Positions 23,769-34,292 of a stretch of 64,000 bases of DNA are shown here, piece after piece; within the stretch, counting starts at the first letter, position 1, and every line of letters starts with the position of its first letter. This DNA is from Dasypus novemcinctus (lineage: Eukaryota > Chordata > Mammalia > Cingulata > Dasypodidae). The notes under the pieces are model-generated. The model had not been told where the DNA came from and did no database searches. It was given only the letters and a program-made list of their open reading frames with translations. The stretch spans positions 89,551,675 to 89,615,674 of the forward strand of contig NC_080683.1 of the NCBI RefSeq assembly GCF_030445035.2, given 5' to 3'. The translations under genes were made by a program, and so were the position numbers.

Positions 23769-24060
23769 GTAGACCTGCGCCATCCGCCTCATCTCCGCAG
23801 TTGTCCTTCGAGTCACTGTGCGTCCTCTCATGCCTGCGCCTCCCCACCCCGAGCCCCCTGTCTAGAGGAGCGGAGGCTCCTCACCTCACCTTTTATTTCT
23901 TTTTCTTACCTCATTGCTTTGGCTCAAACTTCCAGAACAAAATGGATAATGGTGGTGACATTGGGCATCCTTGTCACATAACTGATCTTAGAAGGAAAGC
24001 TTTCAGTCTTTCAGCATTGAATATGATGTAGATGTGGGTTATTGCATTATTTTTAAATAT

Positions 24061-24727
24061 AAAAGGCCAACCAATAATCATTAGATATTTGAGAAGAAAT
24101 TACCTCCTGACAGGAAAAGAACAAAATTTTTAAAATGATGATTATAAGTAGGTAAGCAGCCAAACAAATAAACAGAAACTAATATCAGAAGGAACAGAGA
24201 TAAGGAAAGAAACAAGCAATTTATCCATACAGAGACATAAATATATATACATGTAAATATAGAAATATAAACACATATGTATATGTAAATATGCTCATAA
24301 TATATGTATTTACATATATACATGTATATATAATTCATATTTTTCACAAAAGAAAAGAACAGCATGATTTGCCAAAGGAAGGATCAAAGGAAAGAAAGAA
24401 CTTTGGAGATTAAAAATACTTTTAGCAAAATTGTTTTAGAAAAACTGGTTATTATATTAAGTAAAAAGATTTCCAATATATATAGAAAACACAATCACAG
24501 GGAATTGGGTAAAAAGTAACTTTTGTACGTCATTCAAGTGACTCAATGTTGAATTTACTAGAGTTCTGAGAAGGTAGCACAGAGAAGACTCTCGAGAAAT
24601 TTTTCCAGCGCTAAGAGAGATGTGTTCAAAGTAAAAACGCCTAACAAATATTGCAGAAAATGATCCTAAAAAGAACTCTTTTCTAGATGTATCATCCTAA
24701 AATCTTAGGAAACAGAAGTGCCCCAGG
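24061..24727. other. AT-rich interval with TA/TG-type simple sequence
   Basis: A run of alternating ATA/CAT triplet-like text at about 24,238-24,330 (ATATATACATGTAAATATA and similar) is degenerate simple sequence. It causes a spurious 94-codon minus-strand frame full of Tyr and Ile. Nothing else is recognised. Confidence 0.55.
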
Positions 24728-26680
24728 TATCTTAGAGCTGTATGACAAATTACCTTAGGACTTAATGGTTTCAATAACAATAACATTTTTTACTCGCAAG
24801 TTTGCACTCTAGGCAGGGTTCAGTTCAATCCTGTTTTCCTGTGTCAGCTTTGTCATCTGAAGGCTGAGACAAAATTCCCTCAAAAGGCTCACTCACACAT
24901 CTGGGGACTGTGAAGACTCAAACATCTGGGACTGGAACTGAGACTTCTCAGAGATCTCTCTCTAAGTATTCTTCCTATGTGATTTTTTTCAACCTGGTGG
25001 CTTCAGGGTAGCTACACTTCTTACAAGTTAGTTCAGGATTCCCATGGCACATGTCGGGAGAGAGATAGGGGAGGGAAACAGAAACTCTATCACTTTTATT
25101 TTCAATAACCTTTTAATTTTAGAATTATTTGTACAGAACAGTTATGAGGACTATACAGAGAACCTCATCAGCCCCACATCCAGTTTCCCCTCTTGTTAGC
25201 ATCTTATATTTGTTTGAATACATGTCTCACACTCAATGGATCAGTACCAATACATTATTAACTAAACTCCATACTTTATTGAGACTTCATTAGTTTTTCC
25301 CCAATTTCCTTTTACTGTTCCATGATCCTGCCCAGTATACCACAATACATTTAATTGTCATGACTTCTTAGACTCCTCTGGGCTCTGACAGTTTTTCAGC
25401 ATTTTCTTGTTTTCTATGACCCTGATAATCAGAGGAGTACTGATATTTTGTAGAATGTCCTTAAATGTGAGTTTGGCTGATTTTTTTTTTTTTTTTTATG
25501 GCAAGACTGGGGAGTTGTTGCTTTTTGGGGGGTGGGAGGTCAGTAGACCACTGAGATTGAAGTGCCGTTCTCAATATATCAAGGTCGTATGCTAGTAATT
25601 TGATTTATCATTGATGATGTTAATCTTGTTCACCTAGCTAAGGCAATTTTCCACTTTATTCCTCTGTAAAGTTACTTTTATATTTTCTTCTATCAATTTT
25701 GTACAATTTGGAAGCAGGTTACTAAGCATAGTCACACTTGGGGGGAAGGGTAGAAATTATGCTATACTTCCTAGAGTATCTACATAAATTGTTTGGAATT
25801 ATTCTATATGGGAGATTTGTTTCTTTTCCCCATTTAGTCTTCTCAACCATTTATATCAGCATGGATTCATGGATGTTTATTTTATGCTTTGGGCTATAAT
25901 TCAATACTACATTATTTATTTGATGGTCAAATTGTTTTAGCTTTGACCATTAGTTCTTTTAGTTGGCTCCTGTATCTCTGTGATATATCCACATTATTTT
26001 GTTTTTCTGGGCACTCCCCTACGTTCTGGCACAATAAGGTGTTCCAAGCTCATCTCGCATATCCCCTACCATAGCTTTTGTTGCTGTATGTTCTATGAGT
26101 TTTGATAAATGGATAGTGTCATAGAGTACTATTCAGTACCATACAGAATAGTTTCTCAGCCCTGAAATCACTTTTGTCCTTCACCTAGTCAAATATTGTC
26201 CTTCCCCCAAACCCCTCCAGCATCAGTATGTTTTACATCTTTGCAGTTTCCTCATTTCCAGAACATCACATATATGCAATCCTACAGTTTGTAGCCTTAT
26301 AAGACTTATTTCTTTCACTTAGAAATATTTTAGCATAATTTTAGAACACTTCTAAATGACATATTTCAATATTTCATGTTGCTGTGTGGATTAATATGTT
26401 TTTATTTTTAGTCACTTATTAATATTCCATAGTATAGAGATACCACAGTTTTTTGTTTCCATTCTCCTATTAAAGGACATCTTGGTTGTTTCCAATTTTT
26501 TACATCTGTCATTTTTTTCAAATTAGCTTCAGAAGTCACATAGTATCACTTATGCTATGTTCTATTCATTAGAAGTGAGTCACTAATGCCAGCCCATATT
26601 TAAGTGGAGGGGAATTAAATTACATCTTTTGTGAAAGGATTAAAGAGTTGGAGGATATGTTTTAAAACACCACAAAAAAA
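24728..26680 (-). mobile_element. MLT1-like LTR split by L1
   Basis: The left part is 24,728-25,107 ('GTATGACAAATTACC' to 'CAGAAACTCTATCAC') and the right part is 26,511-26,680 ('CAGAAGTCACATAGTATCAC', 'AAGTGAGTCACTAATGCCAG'). They join as the standard order of an old MLT1-type LTR in reverse. A LINE-1 fragment occupies the gap. Confidence 0.55.
25108..26510 (-). mobile_element. Old LINE-1 3' fragment
   Basis: It is the reverse complement of the 3' end of an older L1 (L1M/L1ME type): 'TTAGAATTATTTGTACAGAA', 'CCTGATAATCAGAGGAGTAC', 'CAGTTTCCTCATTTCCAGAA', 'GGACATCTTGGTTGTTTCCA'. A poly(T) run at 25,482-25,497 is internal. No frame survives. The flanks on both sides belong to one LTR, so it was inserted into it. 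Confidence 0.65.
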
Positions 26681-26816
26681 GATAAAGAAAAAATACTGAC
26701 AGGTTCAAGGGTAAAAACAAGTAAAGCCAAAATCTACCCTCAAATGTCTTGAGAATCTTCTTAATATTAGACTTATTATCAGCCATCAGCAACACAGAAT
26801 GCTAGAAGATAATAGG

Positions 26817-27240
26817 GGAATATGTTAGTCAGGTTTGGCTGATTGCTGTAATAAACAACCAAAAAAAAATCTCAAAAGCTTAACACAATAAGTCCAATAT
26901 GGCTTGGAGTAGGGAAGATTCTCTGTTCAATGTAGTCATCCAGGGATTTGGGATTCTTTCTTCTCGTAGTTCCGCTGTCCCACAGGGCTACAGAGTTTCT
27001 TTACTGGATTATTTACAATCAAGTGAGAAGTGAGGAGAATGAGACTGAGTAAGAGAGAGAGAAAGTGTGTGTGTGTGTAAGGAACACAAATCTTATCTGC
27101 CTGCTCACAATGATGACACTTTTACTCATAAGCTGGCAAATGCAGTTTAGCTTGTACCAAGAGAGAAGTGAACATGGGTATTGGTGTTCACTCACAGTAT
27201 ATTTCACATATGCCTTCAATTATTTAACGAGATTAATCAT
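26817..27240 (-). mobile_element. LTR-like old repeat
   Basis: The left end (TTAGTCAGGTTTGGCTGATTGCTGTAAT type text) and 'CAACCAAAAAAAAATCTCAAAAGCTTAACACAATAA' type pattern (split here for reading) are the hallmark of old reversed LTR or MER repeats. It contains a (GT)n run at 27,065-27,079. The family is not identified. Confidence 0.4.
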
Positions 27241-27611
27241 CAGTCAACTGAGAAAAGGAAATAAAATATTCTCATTCAAGCAAAAAATCATAAAGTTTCC
27301 CTCCCACACACTTTTTGAGGATATTTCTTGAGAATATTCTCCATAAAAGTAATAGTATAAAAAAATAGACAATATAGATAACTGAAAACTTTAGATAAAA
27401 TTCAGAAGTGAAATAAAGGAACATTTGAGAATAAAAGCTCTGCAGCAAGTCCAGAAAATAGTTAGGACAGATAGGAGTAGTAGAGGGAAGTCTTTACAAA
27501 AGGATATTTTATAGGATGAATGATTGATATATTGATGATATGAAAAAAGCACAGTTAAGAAATGAGAAAAATTGTTAGAAATCTGGGGAGGAGAGAACTC
27601 TGAAAGAACAT
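27241..27611. other. Unassigned interval
   Basis: A-rich sequence without recognised features. Confidence 0.45.
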
Positions 27612-27960
27612 CTTAGTTTTCTAGTGCTATTTAACAAATTACTATAAACTTAGCCACTTGCAACAGCACCCACTTATTAGCTCACAATTCTGTACATCAG
27701 AAGTCTGGCATGACATGACTAGAGTCTCTGCTCAGGATATTGCAAGGCTGAGATCAAGGTGTCCATAAGACTGGAGGTTCTGGGGAAGAATTGCCTTCCT
27801 AGTTCATTTAGGTTTTGGGTCATATTCATTTCTTGTACCTGTTGGACAGGGATTCATATTTTATTGATATCAGTCAGCATGGGCAGGTCTCAATTCCTAA
27901 AGGATGAGCTCTTCTTTGACACTTCACAACATAGCTATTCACTTTCTTTTAGATAATCAC
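27612..27960 (-). mobile_element. MLT1-type LTR, partial
   Basis: Reverse-complement MLT1 text is clear: 'TTAGTTTTCTAGTGCTATTT', 'GCTGAGATCAAGGTGTC' and 'GGAGGTTCTGGGGAAGAATT'. The 5' half of the LTR is missing or too decayed. It directly abuts the dUTPase end of the ERV-L provirus, where a 3' LTR would be expected. Confidence 0.65.
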
Positions 27961-27964
27961 TTCT

Positions 27965-28290
27965 CTGATTTTTCCTCAGCTTCCTCTGTGTTTGTAATAG
28001 TTTTCCATTGACTGTAATCACAGGCATGGTAGTAATAAGAAATGCCCTAGGGGTTCTCCTGTATTTCAGGCAAACTTTTCTTTACCTACATTGTGTAGGT
28101 GCAGTCCTATTTCCCCTTGATAATCAGTATCAATCACCACAGTCAGTACATTAATTCCCTTCTTTGCCTGTTGATTCAGAGGCATGTAGATCCCAAAGTG
28201 GACAAGTGATAATCTTAACATCCAGTTCAATAGAATCATTGTTGGGTTCCCTGATGGAATCACTATTCCTTTGGAACTAAGACCTGTAGA
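27965..28290 (-). pseudogene. ERV-L dUTPase remnant
   Basis: dUTPase hydrolyses dUTP to dUMP and pyrophosphate and limits uracil in viral DNA. The minus-strand frame 28,263-28,066 carries LNQQAKKGINVLTVVIDTDY followed by QGEIGLHLHN, the conserved dUTPase core with the Asp-containing motif. After KEKFA an in-frame stop interrupts the frame, then NTGEPLG continues the domain in the same frame. Its position after integrase is diagnostic of ERV-L. It is broken and not functional. Confidence 0.8.
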
Positions 28291-29130
28291 TTAAGGTTTC
28301 AGGTACAGGAAGCAAAAAATTTCCTAGGGGTCATGAGGAGTAATAGTAAGTGATGCCACTCCCACTGCACCTCTTGATTCCTGGACCTGTAAATCTTGAC
28401 TATGGGAGAAATAGCACCATGGAGTGGATCTTGGTTTAGTGCATACACAGCCTCAGGAGACATTGCCTCAGCCCTTCAAGGTATTGCCACCTAGTTGGTA
28501 CAAAAATTGAGTCTTCAAAAGGCATTTCCAACTGCTTCAGGATGATGGGGAATATGGTGAGACCACTGAATTCCATGAGAATACACCCATTCCCACATAT
28601 CATTTTCTTTGAATGGGTTCCTTGGTCAGAAGCAATACTGTGTGGAATGCCATGGTAATGATAAGACATTTAGTAAGTCCATGATGGTAGTTTTGGTAGA
28701 AGTATTGCAAACAGAGATGACAAACCCATATCAGGAGTATATGTCTATTCCAATCAGAGCAAACTGCTGCCCCTTCCTTGATGAAAGTGGTCCAATGTAA
28801 TCAACTTGCCACTTCAGGGAATGGTGCCATCTCAGGGTCTGAGAGTGGGTCTCTGCTGCTGGGGGATTGGGCACTCAGCAGTGGCTGTAGCCAAGTTGGC
28901 CTTCATGAGAGGAAGTCCATGATGCTGAACCCATGCATAACCTCCATCCCTACCACCATGGCTACTCTGTTCATTAGCCCATTGGACAAATGACAGGGGT
29001 GGCTAGGGAAAGAGGCTGAGTACTAACCACAGAGCAGGTCATCTTATGCACTTGATTAATAAAATCTTCCTCTGCTGAAGTCATCCTCTGATAAGCAATC
29101 TGTGGGACACAAATATTTTCATGTTTTAGG
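28291..29130 (-). pseudogene. ERV-L integrase remnant
   Basis: Integrase inserts viral cDNA into the host genome. From 5' to 3' on minus one sees the zinc-binding region near 29,000-28,830 (the second cysteine of the expected pair reads proline in ECPIPQQQ), the start of the catalytic core with WQVDYIGPL near 28,810, and HGIPHSIASDQGTH near 28,650, containing the second catalytic Asp. Past this, HHPEAV appears in another frame, so at least one frameshift lies between. Stops are frequent. Confidence 0.8.
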
Positions 29131-29520
29131 CCTACTCAGAAAGGGCTATCCACCTACCTCTTCCCCAGACCTCTTTGTCACAAATTTTCCAATTGTGTTC
29201 CTTCCAACTCTGTGACCATTCAGCAAAACCTTTGGCAACAGCCCATAAATCAGTATACAAATGCACCTCTGGCCATTTCTCTTTCCAAGCAAAATGACCA
29301 TAAAGGTGCTCTATCAAAGTTCTGCCCACTGAAAGACTTCCCCTCACAACTCTCCTTCAGGGACATCCCAGAAAGGGACCACAGTGCTGCAGCTGTCCAC
29401 TTTTGGGTGGTAACGGCATAACATATAGAACCATCTGTAAACCAGGTCCAACTTTTCTCTTCCTTAGTCAAATAATTGTAAGGAACTTCCCAAGAGGCCA
29501 TAACTCAGAATTGGGAAAGA
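29131..29520 (-). pseudogene. ERV-L RNase H remnant
   Basis: RNase H degrades the RNA strand of the RNA/DNA hybrid. The minus-strand frames 29,501-29,250 and 29,347-29,132 hold WFTDGSICYAVTTQKWTAA (TDGS, first catalytic Asp) and LYTDLWAVAKGFAEWS (YTD, a later catalytic Asp), with WKEHNWKICDKEVWGRG after it. The two pieces are in different frames, so a frameshift separates them. Confidence 0.8.
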
Positions 29521-30950
29521 GGAGATTATGTGGCAGAAGTGATGACCATGGGAATTTGCCCCACTTCCTCATTTGACTTACTTGGGCCTTCAGGATCCAT
29601 TTGAGCCCTATCTTATATATACTGCTTCCATTTTATGATAGAATGCTGCTGTGCATGCCCTATTTTATGGTTTGATGGATCAGACATGTCCCAGCTCTTG
29701 ATAGGCAACACAGGCCTCATGGTATCTTGGTCCATGGTTAAGTGTTCAGTCTCTACTAAGGTTCAGTAGTAGGCCAAAAATTGTTTCACAAAAGGAGAGT
29801 AGTTATATGCAGAGGATGGCAGGGTTTCACTCCAAAATCCTAAAGTCCTGCATTGTGATTCTCCTATAAGGATTGACCACAGGCTCCATATGGCATCTTT
29901 ATTTGCTATTGACACTTCTAGCACCATTGGATCTGCTAGATCATATGGTCCAAATGGCAGTGCAGCTTGCACAGCAGCCTGGACCTGTTGCAGAACCTCC
30001 TCTTGTTCTAGTTCCTACTAAAAACTGGCAACTTTTCTGGTCATTTGGTAAATAGACCAGAGTTACACAACCAAGTGAGGAATGCATGGTCTCCAAAATC
30101 CAAAGAGGCCAACTAAGCATTGTGCCTCCTTTTTTCATTGTAGGATGGGCCAGATGCAAAACTAACCCATCATTTTAGAAGGGATATCTTGACATGTTCC
30201 ACACCAGAACACCCAGAAATTTCATTGAGCTGGAAGGCCCTGTATTTTTATTGGATTTATTTCATGTCTTCTCTCATGCAAATACCTTACAAACAAGTCT
30301 AGAGTAGTTGTTACTTCTTGCTCACTAGGTCCAATCAGCATGATACCATCCATATAATGGACCAGTGTGATGTCTTGTGGGAGGGAGGGATGACTAAGTT
30401 TCTTGCAGACAATATTATGACATAGGGATGGAGCGTTGATATACCCCTGAACTATGAAATAAAAGTATATTTCTGGTCTTGCCAGGTGAAAGCAAACTGT
30501 TTCTGGTGGTTCTTACTAATAGCAATTGTGAAAAAAGCATTTACCAAATCAATAGTTGCGTGCTAAGAACCGTGGGGTATGTTGATTTCCTTAAACAATG
30601 ATACCACATCTGGATCAGCAGCTGCAATTGGAGTCACAACTTGGTTAAGTATATGATAACACACTATCATCCTCCAAGAGTTATCTGTTTTCTGCACAGG
30701 CCAAATAAGAAACTTTAAACGGATGTTATGGGAATCACCACCCCTGCATCCTTCATATTATTGATTGTGGCACTGATCTCTGCAATCCCTTCAGTTATCT
30801 GATATTGCTTTTGAGTTACTGTTTTTCTAGGTAGGGGCAGACCTATTGGCTTCCACTTGGCCTTTCCTACCATAATAGCCCTCACTCCACAAGTTAGGGA
30901 TCCAATGTGTGGATTCTGCCATTTACTGGTTATGTCTAGTTGAATTATGC
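29521..30950 (-). pseudogene. ERV-L reverse transcriptase remnant
   Basis: On minus, WPVQKTDNSWRMIVCYHIL near 30,710-30,640 is the fingers/palm entry. The active-site box reads HYMDGIMLIGP (codons for YMDG at 30,356-30,345), so the second catalytic Asp of the usual Y-x-D-D is Gly. Later frames 30,159-29,941 and 29,972-29,763 cover the thumb and connection region (for example KSCQFLVGTRTR; QAALPFGPYDLADPMVLEVS). Several shifts and stops are present. The lost Asp alone would abolish activity. Confidence 0.8.
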
Positions 30951-31039
30951 ATCTGGAACTGGGGGAACAACCACAGAATTGGTCCAGGAATAACCTGTGA
31001 GATGGGCATCTATCATCTGACCTCCATAAGCTCCTACTC

Positions 31040-31200
31040 TGACTGGTGGACCATAGTGATGTGTTGGGTCTTCTGGAATTAATTCATTTCTGAGCCACTG
31101 TCTAATAATCCCTGAAATGTCTGATCACTACCTTTCCCTCAATACGTGGTTATACTAGTAAAAACCATAGGAGGAAGATTAAAATTTTACATTTTTGACA
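31040..31200 (-). pseudogene. ERV-L protease active-site remnant
   Basis: The minus strand reads DQTFQGLLDSGSEMN with the DSG triad at 31,102-31,094, the expected aspartic protease signature (D-S/T-G) of retroviral proteases, just before the reverse transcriptase and after gag. Only this part can be recognised. Confidence 0.65.
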
Positions 31201-31299
31201 GTGTAACAGTATCCTTCCCCATTCAAGGAGCTCTGGGTCTGTAAACTGTCTCAAATCTGGAAATTGATTAAGTGGCCACATTTCTGTAATTCTCTTGTT

Positions 31300-33060
31300 T
31301 GCTTATTGATTCAGAGGCAAATTCAAGTTAAAGTTTTGTTCACTTGACCTAGAACTCTTCTGCTTTTACAGATCAAGTAGGAATTCAGTGCATTACCCAC
31401 CTATTTTATCTCTAGGTACCCCATGATCTATTAGCCAAGACAGGTGTATGTGATTCAGATTCTTTTGATTGCTGCGTTGAGTCTGCCCTTCATTGTGGTA
31501 GCCATGACCACCTTGTCTTTGGTGATGTGATTAATTGCTTCTACTTGGGTTCTCTCAGCTTGGGATCTAATCATTCCCATAGTATTTAAGTATTCTAGTT
31601 CCCTGACTGCAGTTCTCACCTGACCTACAGAGGAGAGCAACCACAGAACTCGCCAGGGAAGATGGAGTTAGTCTCATAAATTTATTCCTCCCAGTCCATG
31701 TGAAAGGTGTGTTCTCTGGACATTTCTGCAGTGGGCAGGCAGGTCTTAAATGGTAAATCCATTCTGCATTTCAGTTTCTGTAAGCCTTTGAACCCCCTCA
31801 TCTATGGTATAGCATGGTTAATTGGTCATCTCAACCTCGGCATTGCAGGCCACCTTTTGGTCCATGTTTCAGCCAGCCACCTGAACAAACTGTTAGAGCC
31901 TTTTCTAACCCCTTGAGCTATAACACTGAATTCAGAATCTCTACTTAGTGGGTCCATATCAATATATTCAGCCTGATCCAACTTTATATTCCTTCTACCT
32001 TTAGCCCATACTTTTAGTATCCATTCCACACATATTCCCCTGATTTATATCTATATAAATTTGAAAACTCTATCAGTTCTTTCAGAGTGTAGTGTACTTC
32101 TTCATGGGCTATACTTTTTACTTCACCTTTAAGGGCTCATTGTGACTTTAGTCTAGCTATATGTCTGAAAGAGAAGAAAGCTGTGGGGGTAGGTAAGGAG
32201 AAGCATTAAAAGTACTTTGCAGGCCACTTATCCCAGGACATTCACTTGCAGTTTCATCTGGTGAGACAGGATTAATCTTTTCAGGTGGGAGTTGGATGAT
32301 GGTTTCCTTAGGGCAGGGTGGAGGTGGAGACTCCTTGGGCAGGCTGGAGATTGGGTAGTGCAGAATGGAAGTTGGGTGGTATCCTCCTCAGGGTAGGGAG
32401 GAGGTTTGGGCAGGCCAGAGGCTGGGTGATGCACTCTTGACATTGTATGGTCTCCTCAGGGCAAACCATTACAGGTTTATCTCGCAAAGTCTCAGCAGAA
32501 TTTAGTTTCAGTGTCCTCACTGGCATCATCATCAACCCATATGCGTCCATCCCAATCCTCAGGATTCCACTCCTTTCCAATCAATGCCCTCACTTTAAGA
32601 GCAGATACCCTGCTGTTTAAGATTTTAGTTTCCCTTGTAATTGTAATTCTACCACTAGTAAAATGACACTCTGAGTCTGGTTCTCAGAAAGCTCAAGTCT
32701 GCAGTTGAAGTAAACAAGAATTTCTTTCAGGGCACACTAGAAAGTTTTACATCATTCATGCAGTGCTTAAATTGCAAATTTGAAGTCTTCAACTCATCCC
32801 TTTCTTTTGTAACTGTTTCCAGCATATTTAGGAAAAACAAGCCAATATCACTGTAACTTTTAACAACATACTTACTCAAATTCTTGCCTCTTAAAAGCAT
32901 GGAAGCAGTCATATCCAGTGATGATATTTTGTATATCTCTATTTCCAACTCACACCATGGACTGTCAATGGCCATTTGATGAATGGAAAGAGAGTCATTA
33001 GTGCCCTTGAATCTAATCAGGTAAAAGACAATTGCAAAAATCCCAGAAAAAATTCAGAAA
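31300..33060 (-). pseudogene. ERV-L gag remnant
   Basis: The region lies between primer-binding site and protease, where gag must be. Minus-strand frames show an acidic, Trp-rich patch EWNPEDWDGRIWVDDDAS (near 32,575-32,520), a Pro-rich segment in the 32,443-32,228 frame, and a C-terminal piece LSWLIDHGVPRDKIGG near 31,440-31,400. There are many stops. Gag would form the particle shell. Homology is judged by position and these pieces only. Confidence 0.6.
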
Positions 33061-33086
33061 TCCCATTTTTAAGATTTGTTTCTCGA

Positions 33087-33104
33087 GAACCACTCCTGGT
33101 ACCA
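33087..33104 (-). promoter_or_regulatory. Primer-binding site, tRNA-Leu type
   Basis: Minus strand TGGTACCAGGAGTGGTTC follows directly after the LTR. It matches the complement of a leucine tRNA 3' end in most positions (TGG, then CAGGAGTGG), as expected for ERV-L elements. It marks the LTR/internal boundary. Confidence 0.7.
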
Positions 33105-33635
33105 AGCTATATTCATCAGGATCCTCTAGGGAAACAGAATCAATCTGTAAATAGCATGAGATTTTATAAAATTGTCTTACATGCGTGTGGGGATGCAGAA
33201 GTCCAAATTCCAGGGATTCAGATGAAGGTCCTTGTTGAATTTCCAAGGAGATACTGGCTATCTGAGGCAGAGATGGGGTTTCTCTTTCTTAATGCTGAAA
33301 TCACTTCTTTTAAGGCCTTTAACTGATTGGAATTTATGATACTCATTGCTGATGGCATATTCCTCAGTTGATTGTAGAAGTAATCAGCCATATATACAAT
33401 CAACTCACTGATGATTAAAGTCCTTGAAATGCCATTGCATTACAATTAGTCTCATGCTTGCTTGACCAAACAACTGGACATCATTATCTGGCTAAGATGA
33501 CACATTAGCCTAATCATCACGCATGGGCTAAATTTGATGGAATAAAATCCATCATATTAAACGTCCTGGAGATTATGCGAGGCATGTACACCAAGAGGCA
33601 GAATCTTGGGAGCCATTTGGAATTCTGACTACAAT
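33105..33635 (-). mobile_element. MLT2-like LTR (5' LTR of ERV-L)
   Basis: Plus text has 'TTCATCAGGATCCTCTAGGG', then AAACAGAATCAATCTG, 'TTTAAGGCCTTTAACTGATT' and 'GGAATTCTGACTACAA' at the right end. This is the reversed order of an MLT2 LTR, the LTR class of ERV-L. No partner copy is found on the other side of the provirus. Confidence 0.75.
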
Positions 33636-33639
33636 AGTG

Positions 33640-34084
33640 GACCAAATATAATGTAAATGATACACATTTGTGCAGCTGTTGGTATGTTATAGAGGAGACT
33701 ATATTTTAGCCTGTCTTTTTTTTTTTCTTTTTGGCAGAGAATCTATTCAAAGCAAACCACTGAAGTATGCTTGGAAAACTATGCACATAATCATAATAAT
33801 CTAAAAACTTTTAGATTCAATTTTGACTTTTAGACTCAATTCACAGATAAAGCATGGAAGCTCAGTCATAATGACAGAATAAATTTAAATGCCATCAAAT
33901 CTTGGCAATAGGAAATTCAAAGAATAGCTCATTAAAGTTGGTGGATGGAAGAAGGATGAGTGGTAAAGGGAAGATTGTGGGTGTTGATATACTTATCCAG
34001 CAATAAAGCAATTCAATACATATTCTCTATGGTGAAGAGCAGTAACAACAATAAAGAAGAAATATAGACAAGACATCAGCAATT
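33640..34084. other. Unassigned interval
   Basis: A T-rich tract at 33,717-33,730 and otherwise AT-rich sequence. Nothing named. Confidence 0.45.
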
Positions 34085-34292
34085 TATTTTTCTTTAAAGG
34101 GGCAGATAGTAAATATTTTGGACTTTGTGGGCCATCTGGTCTCTGTTGCAACTTCTCAAGTCTGCCACTGCAGTATGAAAACGATCAGACAATATGTAAA
34201 CGGATGTGTGTGGCTGTGGTCCAATAAAACCTTAATTACAAAAACAGGTATCAGGCTGGATTTGTCCCACAGACATAGTGTGCCAACCCTTT
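34085..34292 (-). mobile_element. MER5A-like hAT-Charlie MITE
   Basis: Reverse-complement MER5A text is plain: 'GGGGCAGATAGTAAATATTT', 'GTGGGCCATCTGGTCTCTGT', 'GTGGCTGTGGTCCAATAAAA', 'GGCTGGATTTGTCCCACAGA', ending GTGCCAACCCTTT. It is a non-autonomous hAT-Charlie transposon with no transposase. The 64-codon plus frame is incidental. Confidence 0.85.

Larger units (their letters stand above)
23360..23888 (+). mobile_element. GC-rich solo retroviral LTR with 6-bp TSD
   Basis: It is a compact 529-bp element, TGAGGGCAAGCATGC to CTCCTCACCTCA, inserted in L1 sequence. Flanks CCTTTC (23,354-23,359) and CCTTTT (23,889-23,894) form a 6-bp duplication with one mismatch, and L1 text is continuous across them. 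Unlike its neighbours it is GC-rich and has a complete LTR layout: an upstream regulatory part, TATAAAA at 23,740-23,746, AATAAA at 23,763-23,768, then a GC-rich U5-like end. A 6-bp duplication suggests a class II (betaretrovirus-like) origin, while 4-5 bp would suggest class I or III. No internal viral sequence remains. Confidence 0.75.
17095..24060 (-). mobile_element. Old LINE-1 broken into five pieces
   Basis: Reading left to right gives a continuous reverse-complement L1 once the insertions are removed. Pieces are 3' UTR at 17,095-17,570; 3' UTR and ORF2 end at 20,500-22,072; then ORF2 at 22,600-22,774, 23,275-23,359 and 23,889-24,060. Joins are natural: '...TTATTAGTG' resumes as 'TAAGATCATACAATATTTG', and 'TTTAGGTGCCTTT' resumes as 'TTTATTTCTTTTTCTTACC'. 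The element is decayed and 5' truncated near 24,060. Within it, 20,701-20,750 and 20,783-20,832 form a diverged internal duplication. Confidence 0.75.
27961..33635 (-). mobile_element. ERV-L endogenous retrovirus, decayed, 3' end missing
   Basis: On the minus strand the order is 5' LTR (MLT2-like, 33,635-33,105), primer-binding site (33,104-33,087), gag remains, protease, reverse transcriptase, RNase H, integrase and dUTPase, ending at about 27,961. Integrase followed by dUTPase and absence of env are typical of the ERV-L (class III) group. Stops and frameshifts break every gene; no intact frame remains. No matching 3' LTR is seen, and an MLT1 LTR abuts the break. This is an old, inactive germline copy. 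Confidence 0.85.

Noticed and set aside
24081..24365. Possible membrane protein (Tyr/Ile-rich, 94 codons)
   Set aside because: Encoded by degenerate ATA/CAT simple sequence.
32976..33326. 116-codon plus-strand open frame
   Set aside because: It is antisense to the ERV-L gag start, primer site and LTR.
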